A DNA stretch of 64,000 nt, taken from assembly GCA_024400915.1 (NCBI GenBank), contig JAKSLX010000004.1, positions 1-64,000 of the forward strand. Direction: 5' to 3'. The first letter of the stretch is position 1. Every line of letters begins with the position of its first letter. The notes beneath the pieces were generated by a model. The model searched no databases and was not told the origin of the DNA. It worked only from the letters and a program-made list of their open reading frames with translations. The stretch comes from Treponema sp. Its GTDB lineage: Bacteria > Spirochaetota > Spirochaetia > Treponematales > Treponemataceae. A program made the position numbers and the translations under genes. This document shows, in pieces, positions 61,579 through 64,000 of the stretch.

Positions 61579-62202
61579 CTAGAATACAAGTGGAATAAGC
61601 CCTACAAAAAAGATGTAGTAAAACGCAAGGAGTATTTTTGTCACCCGTGCGACTCTTTTCAAAGACGGAACTTTTATCGCCGCAAAAGGAATTCCAAGAT
61701 ACGGAATAAAATACGGAAAGGATCCGACGTAAAAGAAGATCATGTAAAGGAATCCTGTCTTTCCACCGTTCATGGTCCTGAACATGGCGGTCCAAAGTGG
61801 AGGACAGATATGAAGTCCTACGGAAAGCCCCGTAATGACTGCAGACGCATAATCATTCGACAGCTTTTCAAAGCGGCATCCATGGGAACATCTGCTGTTG
61901 AAAAGAAGGCTTATGCCGCAAAGTATATAGGCATAGTAAGAAAGTTTTCTTGCAAAGGAAGGATCAAAGAATTCCCCTGCAAGAAGTCCAAGGCATGAAA
62001 GGATGATGCCAAGGATAAAATATGTCAAAAGACGGCTGCCAAGGAAAATTCCCGTAAGGGCCGCATTTCTTGTAAAACCATCTTTCTTTGAGCTGAACAG
62101 GAACGGCACAAGTACCGGCGCACAGTACATGGTGCAGTAAGTTCCCGTTGAAAAACCAAGTGCTATTGCTTCTATAACCATGAGCCCACTATAACGCCCC
62201 AT
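61579..62202 (-). CDS. UreH/SafE-like (DsbD/CcdA-related) membrane protein
   Basis: 207 residues, about six membrane helices. Helix 1 carries GFSTGTYCTMYCAPVLVPF with two cysteines, as in DsbD/CcdA and UreH_2 proteins; helix 4 has GLSVGLHICPPLWTA with a third. Possible role in transmembrane thiol/electron transfer or metal export. ATG 62202 is used; ATG 62181 is possible. First gene of the leftward operon with the ferredoxin, TPR, LytTR and DUF3021 genes. Confidence 0.72.
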   Translation of the reverse strand: MGRYSGLMVIEAIALGFSTGTYCTMYCAPVLVPFLFSSKKDGFTRNAALTGIFLGSRLLTYFILGIILSCLGLLAGEFFDPSFARKLSYYAYILCGISLLFNSRCSHGCRFEKLSNDYASAVITGLSVGLHICPPLWTAMFRTMNGGKTGFLYMIFFYVGSFPYFIPYLGIPFAAIKVPSLKRVARVTKILLAFYYIFFVGLIPLVF

Positions 62203-62280
62203 GGTTCAGAAGGGAATATGAAAAAATGCAAGTTGCAGAATTCATGTGGTAAGATGCAGGGAAACATGTCTTTTTCAGCT

Positions 62281-62369
62281 GTTCAAGAATTACCGTGCAA
62301 TTCTTGCGGCAAAAGTCATGTCAGGTATTGGTTCCTAAACGGCAAAGATTTCATCAGGGGTCTGTCCCC
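62281..62369 (+). repeat. Extended REP unit, second copy
   Basis: CTGTTCAAGAATT and AATTCTTG form an 8-bp hairpin. A divergent middle follows, then REP GGGGTCTGTCCCC at 62357-62369. It aligns end to end with 39511-39600. It lies in the 263-base gap before the GH16 gene, where no gene is recognised. Confidence 0.8.
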
Positions 62370-62465
62370 TCTGTCACGCAAAAGCAGCAAAAAAAAGACT
62401 GTCAAAAAGCTAGGCTCCGATAACCATAACTTTTCAACAGCCCTGTTGAATTATTTTCTATATTA

Positions 62466-63281
62466 TCACTGATAAACCCTTACATAGTCTACTTCCATAG
62501 CAGCCTTTGTCATTTTTTTGTCGATTCCCTGCTGTCCGCCCCAAGTGCCTCCAATTGCAACATTGAGGATCAGGTAGAACGGATGGTCAAAAGGCCATTC
62601 CTCCCAGGTCATGTGTGGATTTTCCGTTTCATAGAACGTCTCTCCGTCGTAAACCCAGCGGATAACATCATCAGTCCAGTAAACGGCATAGGTATGAAAC
62701 TTCTTTGTTGCGCCTTCAAGAATGTCGCTTCTTGTCTTCTGGTTACCCTGCTTATGGTTGAAAGCCTTTGAATGAACTGTAGCGTGAACCCTGTCCTTGT
62801 CAAAACCAACATGTTCCATGATGTCGATTTCACCGGAACGAGGCCACTGACCGTGTCTGTTTGCTTCAGGCATCATCCAGATAGCAGGCCATGTTCCAAC
62901 ACCTTCTGGAAGCTTTGCACGAACTTCAATATATCCTCTGTCCCAGAACCCCTTGTGCTCAGTCTTTATGCGGGCACTTGTCCAGCGGTTTGACTTTCCT
63001 TCGCGAAGAGCAGTAATTGTACAGATTCCCTTGTGGACGTTTACATTTTCGCTCTTATCTGTATATTTCTGAATTTCTCCATTGCCCCAGCCATTCAGGT
63101 TTCCGATGGAATAACTCCACTTGCTTTCGTCAGGCTTTCCTTCATAGTCAAATTCATCAGCCCAGACCAAAGACATTGTCTGCTTTACATATTCAGGAAG
63201 AGGGGCTTCCTTGTCCTTGCAGCCTGTAAAAATTGCCGAAAGGCCAATAACCATCAATGCAGAAAAAATAATCTTCTTCAT
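62466..63281 (-). CDS. GH16 endo-beta-glucanase lipoprotein (laminarinase type)
   Basis: 271 residues. Signal with lipobox FTGC (Cys 21). The GH16 jelly-roll has VWADEFDYEGKPDESKW, GWGNGEIQKYTD, the catalytic E-x-D-x-x-E as GEIDIMEH (E151, D153, E156), and FYLILNVAIGGTWGGQQG. The sequence without the extra beta-bulge features fits beta-1,3 or mixed-linkage glucan hydrolysis. Surface-anchored digestion of fungal or plant glucans is inferred. GGAG precedes ATG 63281. Confidence 0.93.
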   Translation of the reverse strand: MKKIIFSALMVIGLSAIFTGCKDKEAPLPEYVKQTMSLVWADEFDYEGKPDESKWSYSIGNLNGWGNGEIQKYTDKSENVNVHKGICTITALREGKSNRWTSARIKTEHKGFWDRGYIEVRAKLPEGVGTWPAIWMMPEANRHGQWPRSGEIDIMEHVGFDKDRVHATVHSKAFNHKQGNQKTRSDILEGATKKFHTYAVYWTDDVIRWVYDGETFYETENPHMTWEEWPFDHPFYLILNVAIGGTWGGQQGIDKKMTKAAMEVDYVRVYQ

Positions 63282-63391
63282 AAAAACTCCAAAAAAAATG
63301 TCACCTGAAAATCAGCAGAAATTGAACTGAATTCCAGATGACATCATTATAAGGCACTTTTTCAATGTCTCATACTAATTTTTTATGCTTT

Positions 63392-64000
63392 TTACTGAAA
63401 ATCTTTTACACCGTCAAGATCAAGGGTTGCAAAAAGGTCTTCGATTGTTTCCTTGCGGCGGATAACCTTTGTAGTTCCGTCAGCACGGAGAAGGACTTCA
63501 CCGCAGCGGAGCTTTCCGTTATAGTTGAATCCCATTGCACGTCCATGGGCACCTGCATCGTGAAGGATCACATAGTCGCCGATGTCAATCTTTGGCAATG
63601 AACGCTGAACTGCAAACTTGTCAGAATTTTCGCAGAGGGAACCTACAATATCATAAACATGGTCGCATGGTGCATTTTCCTTTCCAAGAACGCTGATTTC
63701 ATGATAGCTGCCGTAAACGCCTGGGCGCATGAAGTCTGCCATACAGCTGTCGAGGGCAATGTACTCGCGGTAAATGTGCTTTTCGTGAACAGCCTTTGAA
63801 ACAAGGTATCCAAAAGGACCAGTAATAGGTCTTCCGCATTCCCAGTAGATTGCAAGAGGATCAAGTCCTGCAGGAACAACGACGCGGTCATATTCTGCAC
63901 GGATTCCCTTTGCTACATAATCAAGGTCAACTTCCTTGTCGCCTGGTTTGTATGGAATACCGATTCCACCGCCAAGGTCTACGAATTCAATCTGAACCCC
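63392..64000 (-). CDS. lysA: Diaminopimelate decarboxylase, C-terminal part (5' end outside window)
   Basis: 203 residues of a PLP-dependent decarboxylase, open to the right edge. Segments are FVDLGGGIGIPYKP (phosphate-binding Gly loop), WECGRPITGPFGYLVSKAVHEK, LDSCMADFMRPGVYGSYHEI, YDIVGSLCENSDKFAVQR (the C-E-S-x-D motif of the fold-III dimer active site) and DAGAHGRAMGFNYNGKLR. It makes L-lysine from meso-DAP. The ending -RGEVLLRADGTTKVIRRKET type is usual for LysA. Confidence 0.9.
   Translation of the reverse strand, partial: GVQIEFVDLGGGIGIPYKPGDKEVDLDYVAKGIRAEYDRVVVPAGLDPLAIYWECGRPITGPFGYLVSKAVHEKHIYREYIALDSCMADFMRPGVYGSYHEISVLGKENAPCDHVYDIVGSLCENSDKFAVQRSLPKIDIGDYVILHDAGAHGRAMGFNYNGKLRCGEVLLRADGTTKVIRRKETIEDLFATLDLDGVKDFQ

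Noticed and set aside
62218..62472. 84-codon open frame before the GH16 gene
   Set aside because: It runs through the extended REP unit and its composition follows the repeat; no family resemblance.
1..64000. tRNA, rRNA or CRISPR loci
   Set aside because: Reading both strands showed no T-arm GGTTCGA-type context with an acceptor stem, no rRNA segments, and no regularly spaced 25-40 base direct repeats.

Overview
This window looks like chromosomal DNA of a host-associated treponeme (Spirochaetota). The genome is moderately AT-rich and lipoprotein signals are relaxed. The order cNMP-binding protein / murB / cysS / ECF sigma resembles a block I recall from Treponema pallidum, as does the fliS / FlgN-like / DTW-domain cluster. 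A secreted GH16 glucanase and a large GH94-like protein suggest a saccharolytic gut or oral relative rather than T. pallidum. Species cannot be fixed from the sequence alone.

Layout. 0-9 kb: the 3' end of valS, a SpoT-like HD hydrolase, an AlkD-type repair protein, an ion antiporter preceded by a convincing fluoride riboswitch/terminator, an Aat-like transferase, two peptidoglycan-hydrolase-like proteins, a TetR regulator and pyrH. 9-19 kb: an ECF sigma / anti-sigma / TIG-transglutaminase operon whose transglutaminase lacks its cysteine, cysS divergent from murB, a cyclic-nucleotide-binding protein, small exported proteins, and TPR and PilZ proteins. 19-24 kb: a potABCD polyamine importer. 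24-31 kb: aroA, an acyl-CoA-synthetase-like protein, a lipoprotein, and a response regulator / membrane protein / histidine kinase operon. The membrane gene of that operon is interrupted at an eight-G tract in a way that suggests phase variation. 31-36 kb: a repeat-rich leader with an operator-like palindrome, then the GH94-like gene and an acyl-ACP thioesterase. 36-46 kb: an HD/AraC pair, a TrmH-type methylase, a PAP2 phosphatase, a GerMN protein, proS, fliS, a FlgN-like gene and a DTW gene. 46-58 kb: an HD-GYP phosphodiesterase, a MATE exporter, parAB, a DUF1015 protein, a RAYT transposase, rpoN, hpf and a CBS-PP2C phosphatase. 58-64 kb: a leftward operon (thin membrane protein, NapH-like ferredoxin, TPR, LytTR, DUF3021), a GH16 lipoprotein and the 3' part of lysA.

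Three genome-scale patterns cut across the genes. First, a REP family (GGGGTCTGTCCCC and its complement) occurs only in the right-hand 25 kb. It surrounds the RAYT gene, forms an inverted pair and a longer structured unit, and lies in frame inside parB and the DUF1015 gene. Second, at least nine genes have a recognisable -35/-10 pair whose -10 ends only 6-9 bases before the start codon, which predicts leaderless or nearly leaderless mRNAs. Third, AT-rich repeats built on ATTCATAATTA occupy three intergenic gaps.

No rRNA, tRNA, CRISPR array, prophage or conjugative element was recognised.
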